From Dioszegia crocea (Eukaryota; Basidiomycota; Tremellomycetes; Tremellales; Bulleribasidiaceae), in contig BCKK01000003.1 of the NCBI GenBank assembly GCA_001600615.1, positions 1,296,582-1,360,581 on the forward strand: a stretch of 64,000 bases of DNA. Reading direction: 5' to 3'. Under the pieces are notes generated by a model. That model saw nothing but the letters and a program-made list of their open reading frames with translations, had not been told where the DNA came from and did not search any database. Made by a program: the position numbers and the translations under genes. Below are positions 54,260 to 64,000 of the stretch, piece after piece. Positions within the stretch are counted from its first letter, which is position 1. The number at the start of each line of letters is the position of its first letter.

Positions 54260-57200
54260 ATGTCTGCAGCTATGACACAGGACGGTCAGCCGCCAGCTGA
54301 TGCTCTACGCTCTCCTTCTCCTCGCTCCCCTAAGAAATCATCACCCATACTACGATCACCTCCTCTCCAGCAGCATGCCGGTCCCAGCTCGCCCAGGCCT
54401 GTGAAGGCGAAGCCTCTCGGTCCTCGCTCGCCCATAGGCTCATTTTCAGACCTAAGCTCAGGTATCCCTCTACCTCCCTTGTCTCAAAATCCTGATCGAA
54501 ACCGGGCTGGATCATCGCGAACGAATGTCTACACCGCGAAGACACCCTCAGCTGTACTCGGCGAGGACCTATACGAAGAGCCCGTCGAGCAGGTCGAGCA
54601 CATTGAGCATGTCGAGCAGGTCCAACTTCCGGATATGGAGCTAGACGCTCCTCACGCACCGTATCGGCCGCCTGAGGCGGTCTTCGAGCCCGCTGAGGAA
54701 CACCCACCGGGGTATGTGCCAGGTGTCGTCGAGGGGTACATGGAGGACGATGACTTCATCCTGCCTGTGTCGCCCTTGCGGAATATTCAGGACTTGCCGT
54801 ATGACTCCTCTGATATCAATCAGTGGCAGTCGTCAGTGCGGGGCTACTCCGATAGCAGGATGGAGGTGGATGAGCTGGGCTTCGCATCGGAGCGACCGCA
54901 AATAGGGCCGGGCATACTGCCTAGAAGGTGGCTGCAGCTCGTTCACGAGCACGAGCTGGTTCAACCACATATCAACGAGCTGCCACAGCCTCCAGCTAAA
55001 AGACCCCTCCCACCCGCATCTGCCCAACCGCTCATCCCTCCCGCATCATCACTCGAGAACCCTTCCCCTGCCTCCCCTCTCCTCGCAACGAAATTCGAAA
55101 CACCCCTAATGGCGCCTTCAATCCCTGATTACGAGCACATTTGCACCAGGTCGGACGTATGGGACGCGTGTCCGGGTGGCGAGCAGGGACACAAGGAGTG
55201 GTACTTCTGTACGACTTGCTGGGGGTGGATACGGATCGTCTCGACCCACGGTCCTCCTCCCGAAGTGGATGATATGGCTGTGTGGGAGGCTACCGTGACG
55301 GAAAGGCTGTCTACTGGGATCCCCTACCCTGGCATCGCGACGGTGGAAGATATCCCGGCTGCTCGGACAAAGCGATATGCCGAAGTCGGCCGATTCAACG
55401 ATCTGAAAACCTCGATACCACTCGCAGACCGCTCTGACCATCACCTCCACGAATTCCAAACTCTACTGCATCCTACCCTTGAAACGAGACTAGAGCGCCT
55501 GAAGAGTGAGCGTCCCGAAGTGAACGCGTTCCCACATCTTAGTTTCGGCGTACCCGTCGAGCCGACATTGGTACAATTCGCCGAACCCGTTCACGCTCCT
55601 CGACTATTCATCAGTTGCTCATCCGACTGGTGGATACAGGTAGACAGTGGAATGGTTGCTGGGCAAATCCCCAGAGAGCTAGCGAAAGCCTTTACAAACG
55701 AAAAATACAGCAATCCCAACGCCGGTAAAGAACCCAAGCAGAGTGTCGTTGACGGCTGGTACATGCTGGCTTTGTAAGTTTTCTGCTTTGCTTCGTGTGG
55801 CATGGCTGACGATGTAGGTTGCTAGGTAATGCTCTGTTCAAAGGACAGAGGGGATGGGTTAGCTTGGGCAATAGTCGCTTTCAGCGGGATGTAGGCATGA
55901 CTGAAACTGTGTAAGTTCCCATAATGGTACTTGGCAATGACTGACCCCTAGCTCGCTCCTGTTATACTATGTGGGCTTTGCGTGTCGCCAGGAGCCCGAA
56001 ACTTTACGCGTCGGTCCTTATTCCAAAGGCGAAGGCATCGACGCATCCGATGTCCAGCACATGGATCGATACATGATGAGAGTGTGGCTCGAGATACAGG
56101 CCTATCTGGCGTTTTACCAAAGCCTGAATGGTGAGTCTGCGTCTATGGTGTGAGATATTCGTACTCACACTTCAGCCCTCAAGTCGGCAGGCTTGGAGCT
56201 CGTCAGCGTCAAAATGCTGGAATACAGTCTGCCAGAGCTGAGCACTTCGAATTACCCCAAGAGTAAGTTCACGACCATACCATACATCTAGCTCATGGCT
56301 CAGTGTTGAATGGCTATCCTGCTGTTGCTCGAGATTCCTGCAATCTCTTGGGGTGCTCTCACCAGGACACCGCATCTACGATTGAGAAGGCGTACGATCT
56401 GCAAATTACCTGTGATTCCGAGAATACTTCGAAGTACCTCGCTGCATTGCAAATTATTTCAGACCCGACTATTCCAGGCAAAGAGACCCTGCAATTCAAA
56501 TTGACAATGGAGCGGTCATTGGGCAAATACACTTCGGGTATGTTTCGCTCTGCATCGCCTGCAATTCTGCGCTGACTTGTTAGACGATATCGCTGCAGCG
56601 TACGCTGCGATTGGATATGGCCCGGAATACACCGAGGCCATCAGTGTCCCACCCGAAGAAGCCCCCGATCAGCACATCTACGAAATGCACAAGAAGGCCA
56701 CCGTAGCTGCCGCGAATTACTCTGAGCGGACCGCCTTGAGTAATGCCTTGATTTTGATTGGGAAGCAGAGAAAGAGTGAGGAGATGCGCAGGATGGGCGA
56801 GACTGGTCAGAGTATGATGTCTTTGGACGAGGCCTATGCTGCCTTGGGCGCTCCGAAGGATGCAGTGGATGATGGGTTGATCATGTGAGTTTGGCTGAAC
56901 TCTGGGCTGAGGAAATCACTGATCCTTCTAGGCAATATGAGATGGCTGTAAGTTACAATCTCTATCTAATCTTTGCTGGGACTGACAATTCTAGATTAAC
57001 GACTATCCGAACAAGAAAGATCACTATCGGAAATGTCTGTCAATTGTGGCTGATGCGCCTGGAGAAGAACGGCCTGGTATTCAGACATTCCTCAAAACTG
57101 GCGCGATGGGTAAGTCATGTCCCGTTCTTCCGAGGGACGATTGCTGATCTTGACCAGAAGTTGCACCACCGCCCAGGCAGGACATCCCTGTCGGTCTGCA

Positions 57201-59474
57201 GAATATCGGGTGAGTTCAGTCATAGCTTGTTCAGTGCGGTCGCTGACGAGATAGGAACACATGGTATGTCCTCATTGTCCTGAGATGTTCTTCGCTGACC
57301 TGTAGCTATCTTAACTCTATCCTGCAGTATCTCTACTCGATCAAGCCTCTCCGTGAAGCCGTCATGGACTTTGAGCAGGACTTGCTAGAGTTCATGCCCC
57401 GCAAAGCAGAAGCGGAGCGGTCGAAACGATGTAAGTCGTCTCTTTAGTCCCAACCTTCGATGATGACTGACCCCTACAGTCGTACGCCAACTTCGCCTCC
57501 TCTTCCTACAGCTCTACCGCTCCGAGAACTCCGCAGTCCGACCAGACGAAGAACTCGCCTATCTAGCCATCACCCGACCAGAGGTAGACGCCATTGTAGA
57601 AAAGCCACTCCTCACCGGTCCAGTCTTCCCTTCTCTTGACTCCATCCCCGATCTGCCCTCCCCCTCTTCCACCCGCGTTGCCACTCCCACTCCCTCCCGA
57701 CCTGAAACTCCCGACTTCTTCCCGGAAATCGCTAGTGCTGCTCCTCTCGATGACACTACTGGCGACTTCGACCCTTTCGATTCACACCGGGCAGGATCCA
57801 TCCTAGGCAAGCGACAAAGCCAGGATCGGGACTCATTCTCCGACAAGTCTATCGCTGAGCGGATCCGGCGTGGATCGGACGGTATCGAATTGGTTGATGC
57901 GCCTCCCGTTGAGCCAGCTACCGAATTGGTCAAATCGGAATCACCTTCTGCGGCTACCATTCTGGCCGACCTCTCATTGCTGAATCCAATCGAGAAGCGA
58001 CAAGAGCCTCAGCCTACCCCCACACCGCTACCCACAATCACTCATGATCCAACGCCAATAGACGAGGATGTCATCATGTACGATGCTCCATCTGCTCCAC
58101 CACCCCTACCCGCTCGGCCTATGGCCAGGCGTGATTCCACCTTGGCGTCCGGATTGCGGTTTGGCCTGCAACAGGATTCAGCCGAGGTCTTGATCAATGT
58201 CTTGAGTCAACTGGAGTTGGCATTTGATCCGATGGTCGCAGAGGGGGAAGAGCCAGGTCGAAATCTCATATCCGAGTGAGTCGCACATTCCTAGCCAAGC
58301 TCGACGGGAGCTGATCAGGTGTAGTCTGTTTTCGTGCAAATACCGACAACAGATGTTTGTCGAGTCAGAAGGGAGCTTCCAAGGTCAGGAGCCGGTCGAA
58401 TCCGTATTCGTTCACCCCATCATTGGTGTCGAAGAGGAAGGCAAAGACTTGTATGACTGCTTGGGGGAGCTGTATCTGAGCGGGAGCGAGATTGAGTATG
58501 GAGGCAAGAAGGGTTTCATCATGGACCTCATGGACCAATTCCCTCCTTTACTGTATATACAAATGAGGGTAAGTTGGAAGGTTTTCAGGAACGCTTGTTC
58601 TTCTGGATAGGCTCAGCTGACGGCTTAGCGATCCCAATATGACATCGCCACTGGTCGAGAACGCAAGACCAACACACATGTCCCTTTTGGCCAAACTCTT
58701 CAGATGGACCGATTCCTAGCTACCGCCGACCCCGAAAAGCGGAATACCTCCATCGAACTTACACGGACCATGACCGACACGCGTGCACGATTACATCAAC
58801 TACGTGATGGCAAACCACTCTCCCTTCCCTCTACCTTCAAGCATGTCCGCGAGGCTCTAGCGCAGATCCAAGAGATGCCTGAGTTGGAGTTGTCGCCTGA
58901 CTTCCTCGGCGCGCTGGAACACGAGGAGAAGCGGATCACGGAGGAGATTGAGGGTCTACAGGTGGCATTGATTGAGACTAAGGCGAAGCTCGATGAGGTA
59001 TGGAAGGACGACAGGGAGATGGAGTATGAGCTAGTGGCTGTCTTCATGCACCGAGGTGAGTTGCGCTCTCCTCGTCTGGCTGAGAAATCAACTGATCATT
59101 ACAGGTAAAACCAGTGGTGCTGGGCATTACTGGACGTATCAGGCGCATCTCCCAGATAATTGTAAGCTCGACTCGGCACTCCCCTACGGGATGCACAGCT
59201 GACAACCCGAGCCGACAAGTTCTTCAAGTACAACGACGAGACAGTGACTGAGGTGCCGGCATCCGAGATTTTGCAAGATCGGACGGGAGACGACGCCAAC
59301 CCCGCCCTCCTGTGTTATGTCAGGAAAGGCCAAAATCTGGTCGATACGCTACACCGAGAGATCCTAGACCGACCTCCCCTCGCAGATCCTGTGGATGCAG
59401 GCGAAACTCAGCAGGTCGATCAAGGTGCTGGAGTAGAGGCTGCAGGAATAGAGGAGAGCGCTACTTTGATTTAG
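54260..59474 (+). CDS. UBP2: Ubiquitin-specific protease, Ubp2 type
   Basis: Large deubiquitinase of the USP/UCH family; yeast Ubp2 trims K63-linked chains and opposes the ligase Rsp5. The ATG at 54260 gives MSAAMTQDGQPP. A Ser/Pro-rich N-terminus and long Ubp2-type region (GHKEWYFCTTCWGWIRIV, LGNALFKGQRGWVSLG, TCDSENTSKYLAALQII, NDYPNKKDHYRKCLSIVAD) precede the catalytic domain: Cys box VGLQNIGNTCYLNSILQYLY, LFLQLYRSE, and the His box GKTSGAGHYWTYQAHLPD with YNDETVTEV. A long charged helix (about 58850-59030) lies between. Ser/Thr/Pro-rich insert at 57600-58130. Around fifteen introns; the Cys box is cut by a 9-nt exon (57255-57263) and the catalytic codon TGC is itself split. Confidence 0.92.
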
Positions 59475-59640
59475 CTTATCGACATTCTGTCCCCTGTTGG
59501 CATGACGTCCGATGTGTATATTCAATTCAACATGCATCACGCGCCTATAGAGCCGTTACAAACAATAACATACATCTATCAATCGGGTATATAATATAAA
59601 TTCAGATGATCTGGCCCTCGATCCTACCTCGTCGCCATCT

Positions 59641-61276
59641 CTATATCCTGTTGATTCTCTTTTCGCTCTCTTGCTTCCGGCCCATGTCACCCATAGGCTC
59701 ATCATAGTTTATGCGACTGGCCGCCGCCTCGTTCTGTCGCTGCCTGGGTAGCAGAGCAAGACCCGCCAACCAAGCGACCGAGGCGACCTGCACGAAATCA
59801 GCAAGAGATGCGTCATCCCGAAGCGAGCTGCAGACTCACAGCAACCACAACAGCCCATCCCGCTATCCACCCATTTCCTACTTCCCCTCTTCCAGAATAT
59901 ATGGGCCATTCCCTCGTCATACCCGTGTACACCGCTGCGAATCCCACGCCCATGACCGCTAATCCCAGGACGATGTGGACGTAGTTGGTTGGCCCACGTC
60001 CCAAGCTCGCTGTCGTCTTATTCCGTCTGGGCTTAATCCAGTGTACTGCGGAACCGAGTAGGACTTGTACGATGATAAGGACGAAGAATGAAAGGCCGAG
60101 CCCCTAAACAAATCAGTCATGTCATGAGGTAGGCGTCAAGGTAAGGAACTCACGCGGTGTGTCGAGTTGTACCCTCCGCCGAACATGGCCGTAGCGTATC
60201 CAAACGTGGCGATAGCGAGCACGGATGCCAATACACCCAATACAGCGTGAACCGGAAACCACCACCTGCTGGTATTCCATCCCCTAGCCAGACGAGGGGT
60301 CAAGACACCCAGGGGGACGAAAAGCATTGCAGCCAGTGCCCCGAGTATCGCATGAGTGATGATGACGTTCGCTCGGCTCGAGCTGCTGCTAGACGACCCG
60401 GTGTTGTCAGATACAGCGATTCCAGATGATGTAGGAGCGATAACTGCACTAGATCCAGACGCGGACGTTCCAGATGGTGTAGCGACAGCCGCCTGGATGG
60501 GGGTGAGGAGCGCCAGTGACATTGTCCCGAATCCCGTATGTTGGCGTAGACTGGCAGAGGCCGATGATCCGGGATTGCTACCGCCGTATGCCCAGATCAG
60601 ACTGGTTGCGTTCGAGGTGGACTCGGAGTTACCGGGTACGGTGAAAGAGATACTGGTGGAGGTCGTGTTGGAGAATGATTGGGAAGTGAGGAGCGAAGCG
60701 GATCGAGGGGGACTTGCGACGACTGGCAGGATATCAGCTCCGATTCTTGTTCAGTTCGAGAAGGCTCGGACGTACCCTGCGGCATGTTGTGACCGCTCGC
60801 CTGTCTCTGACTGAGAATGATAGAGCCGTCAGAGTTCGGCCACGCAATGATCATAGGCGATCCACCTGGTTGTCAGCTGCAATGCTCCGCTGACCCTGCC
60901 GGCAGTAGCTCACCCATTTGACTACCAAAACCGCTGAGCCGTCAGCGTCTTGGTCGCGACGGTGCTGCGCTACCTGATGACTCACATTGCCATATACCCA
61001 ACATCTGCGCGGGGCAAGTTGGAGCCTCTCGGAGGAGCCAACGTGTCTGCCACCGTCAATTTACGGGCCTCATAAGAAGAAGCGACAAAGAGCTTACAAG
61101 TGTCCAGGTTGGTATCGCTATCGTGCAGTCCAGTGACGCACATGTACTGAGCAATCAGCCGTGGCTGTCCTATCTTCGACGGCTGGACTTACTGTGTTAC
61201 AGCTGGTCTGTCCAGTCACCACAGCGTCTGCTTGTACGGCGAGAACGGCCAGAACACCACAGAAGAGAGCGAGCAT
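59641..61276 (-). CDS. Secreted-side DOMON plus cytochrome b561 protein
   Basis: Probable transmembrane electron carrier. The start MLALFCGVLAVLAVQADA is a signal peptide, followed by TGQTSCNT and a DOMON-like domain (GYMAMGFGSQMGGSPMIIAW, DGSIILSQRQASGHNMPQ, SLIWAYGG), which in related proteins binds haem with Met and His. A Ser/Thr-rich linker leads to a b561 domain of about five membrane helices: VIITHAILGALAAMLFVPLG, RWWFPVHAVLGVLASVLAIA, GLGLSFFVLIIVQVLLGSAV with HW, NYVHIVLGLAVMGVGFAAVY, and GNGWIAGWAVVVAVASVAW. Histidines THAI, PVHA, AVHW and YVHI are candidate haem ligands. Cytosolic tail ends RINRI. The layout matches fungal CDH-cytochrome-like reductases; donor and acceptor unknown. 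Confidence 0.85.
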
Positions 61277-62420
61277 ATTGGGCGGTTAGAGCGCGATCAG
61301 TGGAGATTTAAGTGGGAGTAGCTAGCCGGCCAGCGAGCTGTGCGGTATTATATGTATCGAAGCAACCAGCATAACTTGCCCGCAGTCTTCAAAGGAGGAT
61401 ACACGGGGCAAAGGTTAGGCTAATGAGAGGTGCCCAATTGGGCAGATCTTCGGAGCCGAACCTGCCAAGATGCAAAGAGCTAGCAATCGAAGAGGATCCA
61501 GATCTGAGATCTGAGATCGACCGCTAGTCACTGCGAAAAATGCGGGATCGGCGGATCCAAACAACTTAAATCGGAAGCGGAAAGACACATAGTCTTCCTT
61601 GTTGGCAGCGTTTCAGAAACCAGTGAACCACTAGTACTAGTACTGTAGAATTGTGTCCGACTCTGGGAGACGACCCGCGAGTGCTCGGTCAACCCTACAT
61701 GGTCGAGACAGCCGGCGGACTGGATGCGCCTGCGTTTGATATGTAGTATCGAGGCCAGACCCTTCAGTATGAACTCATGCGCTGCGTTATCAGTAAAGGA
61801 GTAGAGGTATGTAGGCGAGACCAGGCTTGGACATCCTCCCCTACAGCAATCAAATAAGTGCTGAGCGCTGAGTGGCACTGCCCCCCGCAGCCACTAGATA
61901 TTGCATAGCTGACAAGTAACAAAGCGCCGGAGCCTTTCCCTTGTGGAGAGACGTATCAGTGGCGCACGGAGCTTCAGGGAAGTTCACCGTTCAGGCCTGT
62001 CAGGAGGACTGCCCCCTAACCCTCTCCTCTCCTTTCCTCTGTTCTCCTCTCCTCTCCTCTCCTCTCCTCTCCTCTCCTCTCCTCTCCTCTCCTCCTTCTC
62101 TCTCTTTCTCCTCCAAAGGTTAGGTTCCGAAATCTTTCAACCGATAACTCGCCAAGGCAACGTCATTGCCTCTTCGGGTAAGTTTATTACCCAAAGAGGC
62201 TAAAAAGTGAGCTTACATAGGAATAGAGTTCGTTAAAGTTTAAGGCACAGGCACGGGGAGGCCGCTTTCTCGTAACGATACACAACACACTTGGCTTCAC
62301 GCGTTCACGCGTACAACGTGGGGGCATTGATGACTGAATATCATCAGTACAGAATCGATCCCCGTCCAAGTTCGCCCCATATACACTTACTCACTTATCG
62401 AACTTACTGGCCGGCTCGAT
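61277..62420. other. Intergenic with pyrimidine tract
   Basis: 1.14 kb between divergent secreted-protein genes. It holds a CCTCT microsatellite. A plus-strand frame at 61941-62203 simply translates the repeat. No other gene seen. Confidence 0.5.
62046..62093 (+). repeat. (CCTCT)n microsatellite, about nine to ten copies
   Basis: Perfect 5-mer repeat within a longer all-pyrimidine run from about 62019 to 62114. It lies about 330 bp upstream of the small secreted protein gene. Likely variable in copy number. Confidence 0.9.
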
Positions 62421-63086
62421 ATGTTCGGGATCCCTATCGCATTTGTCCTATACCTCTTCGCCACGATCTCGACGCGCCCGACCAGGGCTGCGTTCGGTCG
62501 CTTCCCATCTCCCGCTCGATTGCCTTCGCAGTCTCTCAAACAGGCGACTCGGGCGGGAATCGTAGCTTCCCTACGCAGAAAAGAGGAGCGCTCCCTCGCC
62601 TTCGAGCTCCCAGGAGTCAAACGAGGTCCAGTTCCCAGCGGGCAAGTCGGCATACCGTACGCGGTCTTCAGTGGCACTATCTACTTCACCAATTCTAAGG
62701 TCGGAGAGTTTGTTTTCGACGCAGCGACGGTGGAGGATTGCCTTGATGCGTGCGCTGCAACAGCGGGTGAGTCTGATTAGTTCGCGACTATATATGCTGT
62801 ATCACGCGGGCCAGCGTCAAGATGCGTCGTCATGGGTGTGCTGATCGCGCAGGCTGTATTAGTGGTGTCTATACCCCCGACCAGGATTTCGGCATCTTGC
62901 TTTCAGATGTGTCGTTGGGCTTCATCACTAACGCGGAATACGAGCGGTTCGACCGTAATAAGATTTGTCCGAGTAATCAGGCGAGTGAGTAACACGCCTT
63001 CGCAGCTTCGCTGGAACTTGGGGTATTGGACAGACGCGCCTGATACTGACACCTAAGATTGCCGCACGATCTACCGCTCAAACTAA
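62421..63086 (+). CDS. Small secreted Cys-containing protein, PAN/apple-like
   Basis: ATG at 62421 gives MFGIPIAFVLYLFATIS, a signal peptide, then a basic pro-like segment (SLKQATRAGIVASLRRKEER). The mature part reads VGIPYAVFSGTIYFTNS and ATVEDCLDACAATAGCISG, followed by VYTPDQDFG, a Cys-x3-Cys...GC pattern typical of fungal PAN/apple or WSC-like modules that bind sugars or proteins. An intron (62767-62852) splits the GC codon pair. A second probable intron (62993 to about 63057, branch CTGAC) gives the end NCRTIYRSN, stop 63086; reading through stops about 62997. About 180 residues. Function unknown. Confidence 0.68.
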
Positions 63087-64000
63087 GCCTGGGGCCTGGC
63101 GAAGGAGCTCTGATCTGAGGGTCGGGTTATATACATCTTGAAATCAGGAACATTAGTTTTGGGATTCATCACTACTTTGCGAGAAGAGAACGGACCCCCT
63201 TCGGCTGAGCTCCATCTACTCTACGCTCTCTACGTGCCTTGGACAAGCTCAACCCGCAGCATACAAGAGCGATGACATGCCCTTGCGAGCCGTACTACCC
63301 TCTCCCAAATGTATGTGGCGGGCACTAATGCCTCCAAGGGCCTCAGTCAAAAATCCTGCCCCGGTACCGAGGACTAAATCGCGGACTCAGCGTTGACATA
63401 GTGATATTACCAGTGTCCAGACTGTCCTGTAAGCGATACTAGCCGCAATTTCCCTTCTGCCTGGACTTACCTCAAAATCGCCACACTCATCTGCATTCCC
63501 CAGATCTCAGATCTACCCCGCGTCAGCATCTCCCCGCAGTTCTCGGTTGTTTTCGGATTAGGCCGGTTTGGCCATAGCCATATTTCTGGCTTCAGGGGGC
63601 AGTGCCACTCAGCGCTCCGCACTTGCTCAGCAGCAATTGGCAGATGACTCGCAATTAGCATCTGAGGATTTGGAGTAGACGGATTGAAGGCAGTCGAAAA
63701 ATGCCTCACACAGCCTCACACAGCGAAATACCTCCGACGACCGGATCTGAATCGTCAGGCGCCAAGGCTGGCTGCTTTCGCACGTGTAGGGGTATAGATA
63801 TGCAGGATATCTGGCGAAGGTATCGTGTGACGTCTTTCCTGGATAAATGGACAGTTAGCCTGGGGCGATCACCCACATCTCAATTATATGGCATCGCACT
63901 AGGATGTAATGTTTACCATTATTATTTTATTTACTTAATAATAGTAGGGGGAAGGGTGGGGGTCTATAATAATAGTATAGTAAATAGTAGTCCCAGCCTG
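63087..64000. other. Right-edge non-coding region
   Basis: 0.9 kb with no supported gene. A minus-strand frame at 63467-63709 has no motif. The last 95 bases turn sharply AT-rich with ATAATA/TAATAGTA repeats (63908-63995), unlike the rest of the window. A direct repeat CACACAGC occurs near 63707-63724. Confidence 0.45.

Noticed and set aside
61941..62203. Plus-strand frames through the CCTCT repeat
   Set aside because: They only translate the microsatellite.
1..64000. Transposon, CRISPR, phage or horizontally acquired bacterial operon
   Set aside because: No transposase or reverse transcriptase motifs, no spaced direct repeats, and introns are present throughout; the repeated units are family genes, not mobile elements.

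Overview
The window looks like nuclear DNA of a basidiomycete fungus, most likely a Tremellomycetes-type yeast (relatives of Cryptococcus, Kwoniella or Saitozyma). This is inferred from very compact genes cut by many 40-60 nt introns, nearly all with GT(A/G)NG donors and a CTGAC or CTAAC branch site about 10 nt before the acceptor, plus recognisable fungal single-copy genes. I see no bacterial features, transposon, tRNA, rRNA or CRISPR array.

Two kinds of gene are interleaved. The first is a lineage-specific family, here called A to K: eleven related genes of about 380-450 residues with an F-box-like N-terminus, a central histidine/cysteine signature (HYC..GPLSL, then SRWY.H) and a C-terminal C-x-x-C-(G/S/E)-W motif. 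A, B, C and D sit at the left edge (1-6647), E and F at 24670-27962, and all six are on the minus strand. G to K (41685-51267) are all on the plus strand. D carries an apparent frameshift.

The second kind is conserved housekeeping and regulatory genes. 7329-12669 holds the mitochondrial pyruvate carrier MPC1, a xylitol/polyol dehydrogenase and acetolactate synthase ILV2. 12952-21618 holds a PIN-domain SWT1-like nuclease, an SPF45/RBM17 splicing factor, an unrecognised protein and the gamma-tubulin complex protein GCP2/Spc97. 21714-23895 holds a small secreted protein and a kappa-class GST / HCCA isomerase. 28306-36832 holds an AreA/GAT1-type GATA factor and a Zn2Cys6 factor, followed by a 2.8 kb gene-poor interval. 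39601-41420 is a DUF1776 protein; 44981-45879 is gluconokinase, set within the plus-strand family cluster. 51428-63086 holds a NUP2/NUP50-type nucleoporin, a Ubp2-type deubiquitinase, a secreted DOMON-cytochrome b561 protein and a small secreted PAN-like protein.

The most striking observations are the F-box-like family itself and a set of microexons that carry functionally critical codons. In the Ubp2 gene a 9-nt exon encodes the Asn-Thr-Cys of the catalytic box, and skipping it would keep the frame while deleting the nucleophile. A probable 3-nt exon lies in MPC1, a 13-nt exon completes the GATA finger and a 14-nt exon holds half of the gluconokinase P-loop. ILV2 has Ala where yeast and plant enzymes have the sulfonylurea-site Pro. 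All gene models are read by eye from splice signals and homology remembered from families; none has been tested against transcripts.
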